Notes under the pieces: model-generated
Database searches by the model: none
What the model was told of the DNA's origin: nothing
The model's input: the letters and a program-made list of their open reading frames with translations, nothing else
Position numbers and translations under genes: made by a program
Assembly: GCA_028291985.1 (NCBI GenBank)
Contig: JAQGNE010000069.1
Coordinates: 1-64,000, forward strand
DNA: 64,000 nt
From: Polaromonas sp.
GTDB taxonomy: Bacteria > Pseudomonadota > Gammaproteobacteria > Burkholderiales > Burkholderiaceae_C
Direction: 5' to 3'
Shown: positions 20,002 to 29,451 of the stretch, one piece after another
How the letters are laid out: each line of letters opens with the position of its first letter
Position numbering within the stretch: position 1 is the first letter of the stretch

Positions 20002-21977
20002 AAGACAAACCCTATGCTGGTATGCAACCGCACCTGTCTGGCCTTGACGCCATAGGCCACATCCAACTGCAGCGGACCAATCGGGCTTTTCCAGCGAATG
20101 CCGGTGCCGATGCCAACCGACGGCCGAAGGTCACCGGCCTTGTCGGCAACCGAGCCGGCGTCGATAAAAACCGTGTTTTCGAATTCCGTCAGCAGGCCAT
20201 TGCGACGAAGCGGGCGCTGGTATTCCACGCTGGCAACCGCCAGATAACGGCCCGGGCCCACCACGCCATTGGCCTGCCGTATACCGATATCGCGATAGCC
20301 GTAACCCCTGACGGTCGCGTCACCACCGGTTCGAAACAGCTCGGTGGACGGAAGCCGCGCGCTGTCCTTGGCCAGCACGGCTCCAGCCTCGGCGCGCAGC
20401 GCGATGCGGCCGGTTTGAAGCGGCCTGATGCCCAGCCAGCGTCCTGTCGTGCGCAGATAGGGCGAACGATCGCCGGTCAATGTATGGCCAGCGCCAACCT
20501 GCACGCTGAGGCCAAAACCCTTGTTGGGAAAAGGCAGGCTGTCGAAGTAGCGGCCGGTCCAGATGGCGTTGGCGCTGATGGCTGAGCCATCACCCGCATC
20601 GGCAGCGGCAAGCCCGCTGGTGCCCATGCCACTGACCCTGGCGCGGTCGTACTGCAGGTACAGGTTGCGGTCGATGCGTTCGCCGATCTGGTTGCGGCCG
20701 AACCGCAAGCGCTGCGAGTTCGTCACCAGGCCGTCATCGTCAATCCGCTCGATTCTGGCAAGGCCCGCCCAACGGCGGTTGGCCTCGTCCGGCAGGGATG
20801 TCCATTCGGTCTCCAGAAACGGATTTTTTCGCTCGATGGTGAGACGGTTGACCGAGCGCCAGTCGGTTCCGAAAGCCTTGTGATGCGTGTATTCAACAGA
20901 TGCGCGCGGACCAGAATCTGTGGTCAGCCCAATACCCAGCACCACCTTGGTCAACTGGGCTTCGCGCACCTGAACCTGAACCGGCGTTGCGGCGGGGTCC
21001 GTTGTGCTGTCTGCGTTGATGAACACGTTGGCAGAGTCGAAATAGCCGCTCGATGCCAGCCGCTGCTGGGCTTCCAGCAGCTCTTTCTGGTCATAGACAG
21101 CGCCTTCCTTCAGGCGCGCCAGCCGTGGCACCAGCACCGGGTTGTAGCGCTCCACACCGGTAACCTCCAGCCGGCCCAGACGGTAGGTCGGTCCTGAATC
21201 GAGCTTGAGGCCGAGAAACGCGCTGTTGCTCGCCGGGTCGATGTCCGCCAGGCTGTCGGCAATGCGTCCGGTCGGGTAACGGCGCGCCGTCAGGTCGCGC
21301 AACGCCTGTGTCTTGGCGCCGTCCCAACTGTCCTGGGTAAAGGTCTGGCCTGGCGGCAAGCGCCAGTTGCGCTGAATGGTCTGGCGCTGCTCGATCGCAT
21401 CCGGCTCGGCCGACTGTTCTATTTCACCGGCAAAGGCAATGTCAACGGCTTTGATCAGGGTAAGCGGCCCTGGCTCGACAGTAATCGCAACCGCGGGCGG
21501 CGCACCGGCATTGCCTTCACGCGTGATGGTGATGGCGGGGCTGAAGTACCCGAGCGTGCCCACCAGATTTCTCACATTGCGCTCAGCCAGCTCGACAAGG
21601 CGGGCCAGCTCTGCATCGTCCAAATCAGTGACCGCCCGGTAGCGCTGCAGTTCCAGATGCTTTTCGATCAGGCCGCGCACCGTGTCAGGCGCACGTACCG
21701 AAATATTGAATGCAGCTGCTTCAGGTCCGGCTGGGGTCGGGCTGACCTCGGTTTCGACAGGTGCAGACGATGGGAGTGGAGCGGGCGGAGGTGCAGGCGG
21801 CATCACGCTTGGGTCTGTCTGCGCAGATGACGGCGCGGGCGCGCCGCCTGGCCTTTCGCCAGCAGCTATCGGCAGCGTTTGCGCTTGCACCCGTCCAGCA
21901 AGAAGCAGCCAGCAGCCCAGAAGAACCGAGGCCGCTGTCAGCACTGGTGCGGCCTTGCGGTTGCTGAGAAAAATCAC
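19998..21977 (-). CDS. tamA: Outer membrane protein assembly factor TamA (BamA/Omp85 family)
   Basis: 659 aa; POTRA-like region and C-terminal barrel with FRTGGDATVRGYGYRDIG and terminal aromatic; 4-bp overlap with tamB. Confidence 0.92.
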   Translation of the reverse strand: MIFLSNRKAAPVLTAASVLLGCWLLLAGRVQAQTLPIAAGERPGGAPAPSSAQTDPSVMPPAPPPAPLPSSAPVETEVSPTPAGPEAAAFNISVRAPDTVRGLIEKHLELQRYRAVTDLDDAELARLVELAERNVRNLVGTLGYFSPAITITREGNAGAPPAVAITVEPGPLTLIKAVDIAFAGEIEQSAEPDAIEQRQTIQRNWRLPPGQTFTQDSWDGAKTQALRDLTARRYPTGRIADSLADIDPASNSAFLGLKLDSGPTYRLGRLEVTGVERYNPVLVPRLARLKEGAVYDQKELLEAQQRLASSGYFDSANVFINADSTTDPAATPVQVQVREAQLTKVVLGIGLTTDSGPRASVEYTHHKAFGTDWRSVNRLTIERKNPFLETEWTSLPDEANRRWAGLARIERIDDDGLVTNSQRLRFGRNQIGERIDRNLYLQYDRARVSGMGTSGLAAADAGDGSAISANAIWTGRYFDSLPFPNKGFGLSVQVGAGHTLTGDRSPYLRTTGRWLGIRPLQTGRIALRAEAGAVLAKDSARLPSTELFRTGGDATVRGYGYRDIGIRQANGVVGPGRYLAVASVEYQRPLRRNGLLTEFENTVFIDAGSVADKAGDLRPSVGIGTGIRWKSPIGPLQLDVAYGVKARQVRLHTSIGFVF

Positions 21978-22111
21978 AAGCTCAGTTTACTGGAGGCCTT
22001 TTTCGGTATTTGGCTTCCGGGCCGCAGTTGCCTTCTTTTCAGCCTGAGTGCATGTAGGTGCATTTCGCGTTGTCGTGCTGAACGTGTCTTCAAGCCATCA
22101 GCGCCTGCGTC

Positions 22112-23332
22112 TTATTTGGAAAGAAGCCGCATGGCCTCTTCCAGTCCCTTGATCGTCAATGGGTACATGCGCTGGCTGACGAGCTGCTGTATCACGCTAA
22201 TGCTCTGCCGGTACTGCCAAACGCCCTGCGGCTCCGGGTTGATCCATGCAAACTTCGGGAAGGCATGGGTCAGCCGCTGCAGCCATTCCGCGCCAGATTC
22301 TTCGTTGTTGTATTCGACACTGCCGCCCGGCTGCAAGATTTCGTAGGGGCTCATGGTCGCGTCGCCGACAAAGATCAGCTTGTAGTCCTTGTTGTACTTG
22401 CGAATGATGTCCCAGGTTGCAAACTTTTCACTGAAGCGCCTGCGGTTGTTCTTCCACATGAAGTCGTAGACACAGTTGTGGAAGTAGTAAAACTCGAGGT
22501 GCTTGAACTCCGCCTTCACAGCCGAGAACATCTCTTCAACCCGGCTGATGTGGTCATCCATCGTGCCGCCGACATCCATCAGCAGCAGCACCTTCACATT
22601 GTTGTGGCGCTCGGGAACCATCTTGATGTCGAGCCAGCCTGCGTTGGCTGCCGTGGACTTGATGGTGTCAGGCAGGTCCAGCTCTTCAACATGGCCCTCG
22701 CGCGCAAACTTGCGCAGGCGGCGCAGGGCGACCTTGATGTTGCGGGTGCCGAGCTCCTGCGTGTCGTCATAGTCCTTGTAGGCACGCTGGTCCCAGACCT
22801 TGACTGCGCTCTTGTTACGGCCTTTTTCCTGGCCAATCCGAATGCCCTGGGGGTTGAAACCATTGGCCCCGAATGGCGATGTACCGCCGGTGCCAATCCA
22901 TTTGCTGCCCCCTTCGTGGCGCTCCTTTTGCTCCTCAAAGCGCTTTTTCAGCGTCTCCATCAATTCGTCCCAGCCCATCTTTTCGATCTTGGCTTTGTCT
23001 TCGGGGCTGAGCTCCAGCTCCAGGTTTTTACGCAGCCATTCACGCGGTATGTCTTGCGTGAAGTCGGCCACCATCTCCACACCCTTGAAGTAGGACGCGA
23101 AGGCGCGGTCAAACTTGTCGTAGTGCTTTTCATCCTTCACCAGAATCGTGCGGCTGAGGTAGTAAAAATCTTCGATCTTGTAGGCGCCTTCACCGGCATC
23201 GCCTGCGGCATCGGGCCTGCTGCTGTTGGGACCCACGACGCCTGCCTCAAGCGCTTCCAGCAACATCAGGTATTCCTTGACGGAAACCGGGAGCTTGGCT
23301 GAGCGGAGTGTGTAGAAAAAATCGATGAGCAT
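22112..23332 (-). CDS. vWA domain-containing protein (CoxE-like)
   Basis: 406 aa; VLLLMDVGGTMDDHISRVEEMFSA (MIDAS-like), paired with a MoxR ATPase. Confidence 0.88.
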   Translation of the reverse strand: MLIDFFYTLRSAKLPVSVKEYLMLLEALEAGVVGPNSSRPDAAGDAGEGAYKIEDFYYLSRTILVKDEKHYDKFDRAFASYFKGVEMVADFTQDIPREWLRKNLELELSPEDKAKIEKMGWDELMETLKKRFEEQKERHEGGSKWIGTGGTSPFGANGFNPQGIRIGQEKGRNKSAVKVWDQRAYKDYDDTQELGTRNIKVALRRLRKFAREGHVEELDLPDTIKSTAANAGWLDIKMVPERHNNVKVLLLMDVGGTMDDHISRVEEMFSAVKAEFKHLEFYYFHNCVYDFMWKNNRRRFSEKFATWDIIRKYNKDYKLIFVGDATMSPYEILQPGGSVEYNNEESGAEWLQRLTHAFPKFAWINPEPQGVWQYRQSISVIQQLVSQRMYPLTIKGLEEAMRLLSK

Positions 23333-23404
23333 AAAAAGCCTCTGGCTGGAAATGGCAATGGCCCCGGGGCGATCACCATCAGATGCGGATTCCGGCTTGC
23401 AGGT

Positions 23405-23989
23405 TCAACGCGGTTTGTCGAGCAGATAAAGAAGCTGTGCCTTGGCCTCTGGCCACTCACCGGACCGCATGCTGTACATCACGGTGTCACGTATGGTGCC
23501 GTCGCGCCGCAGGTCATGGCCGCGCAGCACACCGTCTTTCTGGGCGCCGAGTCGCTCGATGGCGCGCTGGCTGGCAAAGTTGAAATTGTCGGTACGCCAG
23601 CCCACCACATGGCATGCCAGGGTTTCGAACGCATGTGTCAGCAGCAGCAGCTTGGCTGTGGAATTGACATGCGTGCGCTGGCAACTGCGGGCGTACCAGG
23701 TGTAGCCAATTTCGACCCGTTTGACCGCGGGCACGATGTCGTGAAAGCTGGTGGAACCGAGCACTTTTCCGGTGGAGGCGTTGATCACGGCAAATGCAAA
23801 GCGATTGTCCGTTTGCACGGCAGTTTCGATGTAGCTTCGGGTTTCATCCGGCGCCGGCACCGAGGTGATGCGCAGCTGCCAGAGTTCGCCATCGCGGGCT
23901 GCAGTTCTCAGCCCGTCCTCGTGTTGCAGCCCCAACGGCACCAATTTGACGTTGCGCGCTTCCAGCGTGACAGCTTGCACAAAAGCCAC
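23405..23989 (-). CDS. GNAT family N-acetyltransferase (RimJ/RimL-like)
   Basis: 194 aa; VLGSTSFHDIVPAVKRVEIGYTWYARSCQRTHVNSTAKLLLLTHAFE...RTDNFNFASQRAIERLGAQKDG. Confidence 0.9.
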   Translation of the reverse strand: MAFVQAVTLEARNVKLVPLGLQHEDGLRTAARDGELWQLRITSVPAPDETRSYIETAVQTDNRFAFAVINASTGKVLGSTSFHDIVPAVKRVEIGYTWYARSCQRTHVNSTAKLLLLTHAFETLACHVVGWRTDNFNFASQRAIERLGAQKDGVLRGHDLRRDGTIRDTVMYSMRSGEWPEAKAQLLYLLDKPR

Positions 23990-23991
23990 GG

Positions 23992-24228
23992 CTAGGTCTT
24001 GTCGCTGATGTCTTTGGCCTTCCGGCGGGATCTCCAGCGCCGCGCCAGTTGCAGACCCAGGCCTCCGCCCAGTCCGACCAGCACAATGCCGAAAATGCTG
24101 CTGTTGCTATAGCCGGCGGCAAAAATATCCAGCCCCAGCAGGCGGCCCAACCAGTAGCCCAGCAAGGCGCCACCGACAAAACCGATCGCATCGGACAGCC
24201 CTTCAAGAAGCAATGAGGTGTTGTTCAT
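23992..24228 (-). CDS. Small glycine-rich membrane protein, unknown function
   Basis: 78 aa; two hydrophobic Gly-rich segments, tightly packed between GNAT and moxR genes. Confidence 0.65.
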   Translation of the reverse strand: MNNTSLLLEGLSDAIGFVGGALLGYWLGRLLGLDIFAAGYSNSSIFGIVLVGLGGGLGLQLARRWRSRRKAKDISDKT

Positions 24229-24237
24229 AGGGGTGTC

Positions 24238-25092
24238 CTAGCGATGATTGCGCTGCATGAACACCAGCTTTTCAAAAAGCGTCACATCCTGTTCGTTCTT
24301 CAGCAGGGCGCCGACCAGAGGTGGCACGGTAACTTTGTCATCCGCGCTCTGCAAGGCTTCCAGTGGAATGTCTTCAGCCACCAGCAATTTCAGCCAGTCC
24401 AGCAGTTCACTGGTGGACGGTTTTTTCTTCAGGCCCGGCAGGTTGCGCACGTCATAAAAGGTTTTCATGGCCGCCGCCAGAAGTTCTTTCTTCAGCCCCG
24501 GAAAGTGCACATCAACGATCTGGCGCATGGTATCGGCATCAGGAAACTTGATGTAGTGAAAAAAGCAGCGCCGCAGAAAAGCGTCAGGCAACTCCTTTTC
24601 GTTGTTCGAGGTGATGAACACCAGCGGACGGTGCTTTGCCTTGATCAGCTCACGCGTCTCATAAACATAGAACTCCATGCGGTCGATCTCGCGCAGCAGA
24701 TCGTTCGGAAACTCGATGTCTGCCTTGTCGATCTCGTCGATCAGAAGCGCTACCGGCTGCTCCGAGGTAAAGGCCTGCCATAGCACGCCCTTGACGATGT
24801 AATTGTGGATGTTTTTGACCTTCGCGCCGCCATCCACACTGCTTAGCTGCGAATCCCGCAGCCGCGACACCGCGTCATATTCATATAAGCCTTGCTGCGC
24901 CTTGGTGGTGGACTTGATATGCCACTGCAGCAGCGGCAAACCCAGCGCAGTCGCGACTTCTTCGGCCAACATGGTTTTGCCGGTTCCGGGCTCGCCCTTG
25001 ACGAGCAGCGGTTTTTTCAGCGTGGCAGATGCATTGACAGCCAGCATCAGGTCTTGCGTCGCAACGTATTTTTCAGAGCCTTGAAATTTCAT
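24238..25092 (-). CDS. MoxR family AAA ATPase
   Basis: 284 aa; VKGEPGTGKTMLAEEVA Walker A, ALLIDEIDKAD Walker B. Confidence 0.95.
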   Translation of the reverse strand: MKFQGSEKYVATQDLMLAVNASATLKKPLLVKGEPGTGKTMLAEEVATALGLPLLQWHIKSTTKAQQGLYEYDAVSRLRDSQLSSVDGGAKVKNIHNYIVKGVLWQAFTSEQPVALLIDEIDKADIEFPNDLLREIDRMEFYVYETRELIKAKHRPLVFITSNNEKELPDAFLRRCFFHYIKFPDADTMRQIVDVHFPGLKKELLAAAMKTFYDVRNLPGLKKKPSTSELLDWLKLLVAEDIPLEALQSADDKVTVPPLVGALLKNEQDVTLFEKLVFMQRNHR

Positions 25093-25310
25093 GAAAGTCC
25101 GGATGTGGAGGGCTAGGGTTTAAATCTGCGGACAGGCCAATCACGATTCTGGTGCATCCCATCGTTGCTGCTGGCCGGCACGGACATTTGCGCCTGTCTG
25201 TTTTAGCGGAACAACACCGACCAGGCAGGCGACCATGCCAGCGCAGATATAATCCGGGGCTGATCAAGAGACCACGTCCCACCCCGAATCCATTCGATTG
25301 TGCGCGCAAA

Positions 25311-25976
25311 ATGAACAAGCTTTTCTCCACCGTATTCGCTGCTGCTGTCGCCTGTGTGACCTTTTCGGTCCAGGCACAGGACGCTAAGGGCGACGTCAAG
25401 GCGGGCGAAGCCAAGATCGCCATGTGCATCGGTTGCCATGGCATCAAGGGCTATCAGGCAACGTTTCCTGAAGTCTACAAAGTGCCGATGATTTCCGGGC
25501 AAAACGCGGCTTACATCTCCTCAGCCCTGCAGGCTTACAAGAAGGGCGTGCGCAAGCACCCCAGCATGCGCGGCATTGCCGAAACCCTGACCGACCAGGA
25601 TATTGCCGACCTGTCTGCCTACTATGGCGCGAGCGGCGTGGTTGCCGGCGGCGAGTTGGCAGCCAAGCCTTCCAAAGAGCCCAGCGCACAGGTTCAGGCA
25701 CTGCTGGCCAAAGCCAACTGCGCGTCATGCCATGGCGCCAACTTTGCCAAGCCGATTGACCCGTCCTATCCCAAGATCGCAGGCCAGCACGCTGACTACC
25801 TGTTTGTCGCGCTCAAGGCGTACAAGGTCAGCAACAACGCCAAGGTGGGCCGTGACAACGCCATCATGGCCGGCATGTCCAAGCAGTACACCAATGCCGA
25901 ACTCAAGCTGATTGCCAATTACCTGTCGTCGATTGACGGCGACCTCAAGACGGTGTCGCAAAGCCGCTTTCGCTGA
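25311..25976 (+). CDS. Cytochrome c4-type diheme cytochrome c
   Basis: Start at MNKLFSTVFAAAVACVTFSVQAQ (signal peptide); two CxxCH motifs (CIGCHG, CASCHG). Confidence 0.93.
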   Translation: MNKLFSTVFAAAVACVTFSVQAQDAKGDVKAGEAKIAMCIGCHGIKGYQATFPEVYKVPMISGQNAAYISSALQAYKKGVRKHPSMRGIAETLTDQDIADLSAYYGASGVVAGGELAAKPSKEPSAQVQALLAKANCASCHGANFAKPIDPSYPKIAGQHADYLFVALKAYKVSNNAKVGRDNAIMAGMSKQYTNAELKLIANYLSSIDGDLKTVSQSRFR

Positions 25977-25990
25977 GGCGTGTTGATTTT

Positions 25991-26020
25991 AAAAAAAAGC
26001 CGCTCATCAGCGGCTTTTTT
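25991..26020. terminator. Bidirectional Rho-independent terminator
   Basis: AAAAAAAAGCCGCTcatcAGCGGCTTTTTT. Confidence 0.92.
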
Positions 26021-26065
26021 CACGTTCACCCGTTCCTGCCGGGAATGTGCCTGCTCGTGGATGCG

Positions 26066-26500
26066 TCAGTCACGCGTGGCTGCGCGTTGCACGCAAGCCA
26101 GGTAGGCAGCACCATCCGGCGGCTTGCCAGCGCGCTGGCTTTCCCAGACCATTTGCCCCAGGCAATCCATGGCGTCATGATGGGCGTCATGCAATGAGCC
26201 CCGACGGGCAGCCAGCAGCTCGACGGCCTGGCGTATGCCGCGTGGCTGGTCAATCGAGCATTGTTCGCTGATCGACAGATGCATGGACAGGTGCAAAAAA
26301 GGATTGGTCTTTCCTGCCTCCACGTCATACATTGCCAGAAGCGCGGCATCAGTGTCAGAAAAATCAGCGTGGTATTCCGGATGCTCCGCCACCCACTGGC
26401 TTGCTATGATTTCAAGAGCTTCAAGCGGTTCCCGCGCCCGGCCCTTGGCATGAACAGAGCAAAAAAAGCGGCGAACATCGGCTTGTGAGGGCGTAAACAT
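26066..26500 (-). CDS. DUF1841 family protein
   Basis: 144 aa; MFTPSQADVRRFFCSVHAKGRAREPLEAL...HPEYHADF...NPFLHLSMHLSISEQ. Confidence 0.85.
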   Translation of the reverse strand: MFTPSQADVRRFFCSVHAKGRAREPLEALEIIASQWVAEHPEYHADFSDTDAALLAMYDVEAGKTNPFLHLSMHLSISEQCSIDQPRGIRQAVELLAARRGSLHDAHHDAMDCLGQMVWESQRAGKPPDGAAYLACVQRAATRD

Positions 26501-26688
26501 GCGGGGAGGTTATCACGCACGCCTCGCCTCGTTCCGCACACGGTTTTTGCGCCCGTGCATTGATTTCAAGCGCGGCTTGCGTCCTACATACAAACGCTTT
26601 TGGTCTCTTTACAGTAGAGCTTGATGCGTGGGGCGCCGGGGCCCGACGATCGTTTCTTTTCCTATCAATCCCGGCAAGGGAGACGGAT

Positions 26689-26910
26689 ATGAATGCAGCA
26701 AAAATCGCCGGAATTGTTTTGGTGGTGCTGGGAATAGCCGGCTTTTTCACGGGCGGTTTCAGCTTCTCGAAGGACACTACTGCTGCAAAGCTTGGCCCGC
26801 TCGAACTGACGGTTACCGAAAAGCAGTCCATCAATGTTCCCCAGTGGCTCAGCCTGGGCGCGCTTGCGCTGGGCGCCGTGGTTCTGGTGATCGGTTTTCG
26901 CAAGCCCTGA
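26689..26910 (+). CDS. DUF3185-like small membrane protein
   Basis: 73 aa from ATG 26689: MNAAKIAGIVLVVLGIAGFFTGGFSFSKDT...SLGALALGAVVLVIGFRKP; two TM segments. Confidence 0.8.
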   Translation: MNAAKIAGIVLVVLGIAGFFTGGFSFSKDTTAAKLGPLELTVTEKQSINVPQWLSLGALALGAVVLVIGFRKP

Positions 26911-26930
26911 TAGGCCATATCGCACGGGCG

Positions 26931-27734
26931 TCAGGCTCGCTGGGCAAGCAGCAGACCCGAAATGGTCTGGGCTGCCACCAGCAGCTGGGGCAGCATGGTG
27001 TGCTGCATCTGGGTGGCCTTGGTGCGCATGGCCTGACCGCTCACATTGAGTGCCGCTACCGTCCGGCCGTTGCGTCCGATGATGGGCGCTGCCATCGAAA
27101 TCAGGCCTTCTTCCAGCTCCTGATCGACAAGGCACCAGCCCTGACGCCGGGCCTGCGCGACGCGTCTGGTCAGAAGGGCCATGTCAGTCACGGTATGTCG
27201 CGTTCGCGGGGTCCTCTCCGATGCCAGCAGGCGTCGTTCAAGCTCATCCTCGGGCAATGCAGCCAGCAGCACTCGGCCCATCGACGTACAAAACGCGGGC
27301 AGCCGTGAACCGACACCCAGGCCGATGCTCATGATCTTGTGGGTCGATACCCTCAGCACATAAATGATGTCGCTTCCATCCAGCACAGCGGCTGAACAGG
27401 ACTCCCTGAGCTGCCCCGCCAGGGATTCCATGACCGGTTCGGCCAGGTTCCATATCGGCATTGACGACAGGTAGGCAAAGCCCAGGTCCAGGATGCGTGG
27501 GCTCAAGCTGAACAGCTTGCCGTCTGTGGTGACATAGCCCAGCGCCTGCAGCGTCAACAGGATGCGGCGTGCGCCGGCCCGGCTGAGGCCTGTGCGGGCG
27601 GCCACCTCGCTCAGGGTCTGCTGTGGCGCAGCAGCGCTGAAGGATCGGATCACTTCCAGCCCCCTTGCGAAAGACTGCACGTAGCCGTCGCCGGGCGACG
27701 GGTCACCGGCCCGTGTTGACGCTGCATTTGCCAT
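26931..27734 (-). CDS. IclR family transcriptional regulator (PcaR/CatR-like)
   Basis: 267 aa; YVQSFARGLEVIRSFS...TLSEVAARTGLSRAGARRILLTLQALGYV; divergent from pcaIJF. Confidence 0.9.
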   Translation of the reverse strand: MANAASTRAGDPSPGDGYVQSFARGLEVIRSFSAAAPQQTLSEVAARTGLSRAGARRILLTLQALGYVTTDGKLFSLSPRILDLGFAYLSSMPIWNLAEPVMESLAGQLRESCSAAVLDGSDIIYVLRVSTHKIMSIGLGVGSRLPAFCTSMGRVLLAALPEDELERRLLASERTPRTRHTVTDMALLTRRVAQARRQGWCLVDQELEEGLISMAAPIIGRNGRTVAALNVSGQAMRTKATQMQHTMLPQLLVAAQTISGLLLAQRA

Positions 27735-27880
27735 ATGCCACTGATTCTCCTAGAATTCATTATACGAACATAAGTTCAAATGACGAACAAAAGCGCCATA
27801 GCTGTTTGTTCTTTGCAGCTACCTGCGCTTTCCGTATACCTTCCCTGCACTTCTGCCTGTTCATTTGCCGGAGCATCCAC

Positions 27881-28600
27881 TTGATCAACAAAATTGCCGC
27901 ATCGGTGGCCGACGCACTTGCAGGCGTCAAAAACGGCTCTACCGTTCTGATTGGTGGGTTTGGCACTGCCGGTATTCCCAATGAGCTGATTGACGGCCTG
28001 ATCGAGCAAGGCGCCAGAGACCTCACCATCGTCAACAACAACGCTGGCAATGGCGAGACCGGTCTGGCTGCGCTGCTCAACGCCGGTCGGGTTCGCAAGA
28101 TCATCTGCAGCTTTCCGCGCCAGGCCGACAGCCATGTTTTCGACGCGCTTTACCGCAGTGGCAAGCTTGAACTTGAACTGGTGCCACAAGGCAACCTGGC
28201 CGAGCGCATCCGCGCGGCCGGCGCGGGTGTTGGCGCATTTTTCTCGCCCACCGGTTTTGGTACCGATCTCGCCAAAAACGCTGACGGCAGCTTGAAAGAA
28301 ACCCGTTGCATCAACGGCAGAAACTACGTACTGGAGATGCCGATTCACGGCGATCTGGCTTTGGTGAAAGCCGAGAAAGGCGACCGGTGGGGCAATCTGG
28401 TTTACCGCAAGGCAGCCCGCAACTTCGGGCCTGTGATGGCGACGGCGGCCCGCGTCACGGTGGCCACCGTCCATGAGGTGGTTGAACTGGGTGCGCTGGA
28501 TCCCGAGCAGGTTGTGACGCCGGGCATCTTTGTTCGCCATGTCGTCCAGATTGCCCGTACAGCGACGCAAGCTGGCGGGTTCGACAAGAAAGCGGCCTGA
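27881..28600 (+). CDS. pcaI: 3-oxoacid (3-oxoadipate) CoA-transferase subunit A; TTG start inferred
   Basis: LINKIAASVADALAGVKNGSTVLIGGFGTAGIPNELIDGL; the family N-terminus aligns to TTG at 27881, while the track ORF starts much too far upstream. Confidence 0.88.
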   Translation: MINKIAASVADALAGVKNGSTVLIGGFGTAGIPNELIDGLIEQGARDLTIVNNNAGNGETGLAALLNAGRVRKIICSFPRQADSHVFDALYRSGKLELELVPQGNLAERIRAAGAGVGAFFSPTGFGTDLAKNADGSLKETRCINGRNYVLEMPIHGDLALVKAEKGDRWGNLVYRKAARNFGPVMATAARVTVATVHEVVELGALDPEQVVTPGIFVRHVVQIARTATQAGGFDKKAA

Positions 28601-28690
28601 CATGCTGACACTTCATTCATCGTGCCCCCTTGGGCGCCGTGCGCCCCAGGGCCTGCCAGGGGCCGTGCTGCCCTTTTTAAAGTGACTGCC

Positions 28691-29332
28691 ATGGCCTACC
28701 AAAAACGCAGCAAAGACCAACTGGCCGCCCGCGTCGCCCAGGACATCCATGAAGGCGCTTTCGTCAACCTGGGTATCGGCATGCCGACGCTGGTGGCCAA
28801 CCATATTCCCGCCGGGCTTGAAGTCATTCTGCACAGCGAAAACGGCATACTGGGCATGGGGCCGGCGCCGCCGGAAGGCCAGGAGGATTACGACCTGATC
28901 AACGCTGGCAAGCAGCCGGTGACCTTGCTCCCGGGCGGGGCGTACTTTCACCATGCAGACAGCTTTGCCATGATGCGTGGCGGTCACCTTGACATTTGCG
29001 TGTTGGGCGCCTTTCAGGTGTCGGCCACCGGTGACCTGGCAAATTGGCATACCGGTGAGACTGGCGCCATTCCAGCGGTGGGCGGCGCCATGGACCTGGC
29101 CATCGGCGCCAGGCAGACCTGGGTCATGATGGACCTGCTAAGCAAAAAAGGCGAGAGCAAGGTGGTTGCGCAATGCACCTATCCGCTCACCGGCATCGGC
29201 TGCGTGAAACGCATCTACTCCGACCTGGCGACGCTGGAATGCACGCCGCAGGGCTTAAAGCTGATCGACTGCGTCCAGGGGCTAGGGCATGAAGAGCTTG
29301 AGCGCCTGGTGGGGCTGCCGATTGCGACCTGA
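28691..29332 (+). CDS. pcaJ: 3-oxoacid (3-oxoadipate) CoA-transferase subunit B
   Basis: From ATG 28691: MAYQKRSKDQLAARVAQDIHEGAFVNLGIGMPTLVANHIP...SENGILGMGP. Confidence 0.92.
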   Translation: MAYQKRSKDQLAARVAQDIHEGAFVNLGIGMPTLVANHIPAGLEVILHSENGILGMGPAPPEGQEDYDLINAGKQPVTLLPGGAYFHHADSFAMMRGGHLDICVLGAFQVSATGDLANWHTGETGAIPAVGGAMDLAIGARQTWVMMDLLSKKGESKVVAQCTYPLTGIGCVKRIYSDLATLECTPQGLKLIDCVQGLGHEELERLVGLPIAT

Positions 29333-29451
29333 CACCCGGATGAACCTTTTCAGCAAGCGCGCCGTCCGCTGTTTGCCGCCTGCTCGCGGCCTTGCGCAAA
29401 CCGCACATGGTGTGCACCGGCATCAACAACTTTCACTCCAACCCACACATC

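Noticed and set aside
22265-23302. 345-aa plus-strand ORF antisense to the vWA gene
   Set aside because: Shadow ORF; the vWA protein has recognisable motifs and a MoxR partner.
26403-26419. GCTATGATTTCAAGAGC inside the DUF1841 gene as another ATAGC repeat copy
   Set aside because: 17-nt spacing and reading phase fit, but one arm is broken and the tail does not match convincingly; kept only as a possible degenerate copy.
27796-27850. Possible repeat-like tract between the IclR gene and pcaI
   Set aside because: Contains TAGCT and AGCTAC but the head spacing is not 17 nt and the tail is absent.
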